Positions 63,900 to 64,000 of a stretch of 64,000 nt of DNA are shown here, one piece after another (positions within the stretch are counted from its first letter, which is position 1; every line of letters begins with the position of its first letter). Source of the DNA: CAVVMA01 sp963788205 (GTDB taxonomy: Bacteria; Desulfobacterota; Binatia; Binatales; Binataceae); assembly GCA_963788205.1 (NCBI GenBank), contig CAWBGG010000005.1, forward strand, positions 310,001 through 374,000, given 5' to 3'. Made by a program: the position numbers and the translations under genes. Below the pieces are notes generated by a model. That model saw only the letters and a program-made list of their open reading frames with translations. It made no database searches and was not told the DNA's origin.

Positions 63900-64000
63900 G
63901 CGAACCTCTCTTGGTATCCGCCTGCGCGCGCTAAATCAAGTTGCCCATGGCCATTGCGGCGCTTCAATGGCCGATCGTGCTCTTGGCCCGGGCTTTCTCT

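Overview
The window is a GC-rich bacterial chromosome segment with 5S/16S/23S-free accessory content, one tRNA and no phage or plasmid backbone. The gene mix suggests an environmental, probably uncultivated deltaproteobacterium-like or Binatota-like lineage: a GrdB-like selenoprotein, an F420/LLM-type oxidoreductase, AddAB-like repair enzymes, Thr/Pro-rich secreted propeller proteins and a PagL-like outer-membrane enzyme. The Gram-negative envelope is directly supported by the PagL-like protein, the alginate-export-type porin and a GspC-like protein. The lineage assignment is inference.

Layout. 0-2.6 kb: small Fis-type HTH relics, a Cys-rich lipoprotein, a GspC-like protein and two small membrane proteins. 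2.9-3.8 kb: a GrdB-family gene on the minus strand interrupted by one in-frame UGA with a bacterial SECIS-like hairpin directly after it, read here as one selenoprotein. 4-8.2 kb: SDR and aldo/keto reductase pair, PagL-like deacylase, YHYH protein, DUF4870-type protein. 8.4-13.5 kb: response regulator overlapping a sigma-54 activator, a sphingosine-phosphate-lyase-like decarboxylase, and an FGGY sugar kinase. 13.5-23.6 kb: a cluster of large secreted proteins (kelch propellers, ASH/choice-of-anchor domains, an NHL propeller) plus a lipase-like hydrolase. Two of these genes are split by single-base frameshifts; after repair one of them holds 14 kelch repeats, i.e. two seven-bladed propellers.

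23.7-28 kb is a scar region: a truncated membrane-protein gene, unknown genes, a dead IS1595-type transposase, and short relics of two neighbouring genes. 28-32 kb carries four genes fitting non-phosphorylative L-fucose (or similar deoxysugar) oxidation: Gfo/Idh/MocA dehydrogenase, L-fuconate dehydratase, mutarotase and a KDF-dehydrogenase-like SDR. 32-36.3 kb: Flp-type pilin, CDP-alcohol transferase, DHH phosphoesterase, TauE/SafE, ferritin-like, glutaredoxin, and a MazEF-like pair whose toxin has ACG at the expected start. 36.3-40.2 kb: polytopic membrane protein and two glycosyltransferases. 40.2-43.7 kb: PTPS-family enzyme, hydrolase, LLM oxidoreductase, GGCT-like protein. 43.9-50.7 kb: AddA/AddB-like helicase-nuclease pair.

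51.2-60.1 kb is a coherent plus-strand block: chloroperoxidase-type hydrolase, PAS-PAS-sigma-54 activator, isochorismatase-type hydrolase, YtcJ-like amidohydrolase, two overlapping XapX proteins, an outer-membrane porin and a quinone-oxidoreductase-like enzyme, with a candidate -24/-12 promoter before the isochorismatase gene. It looks like an inducible uptake-and-hydrolysis system for an unknown organic compound. 60.3-64 kb: secreted phosphoesterase/phospholipase C, catalase and tRNA-Asn(GTT). Several intergenic gaps hold nested palindromic elements of recurring types.
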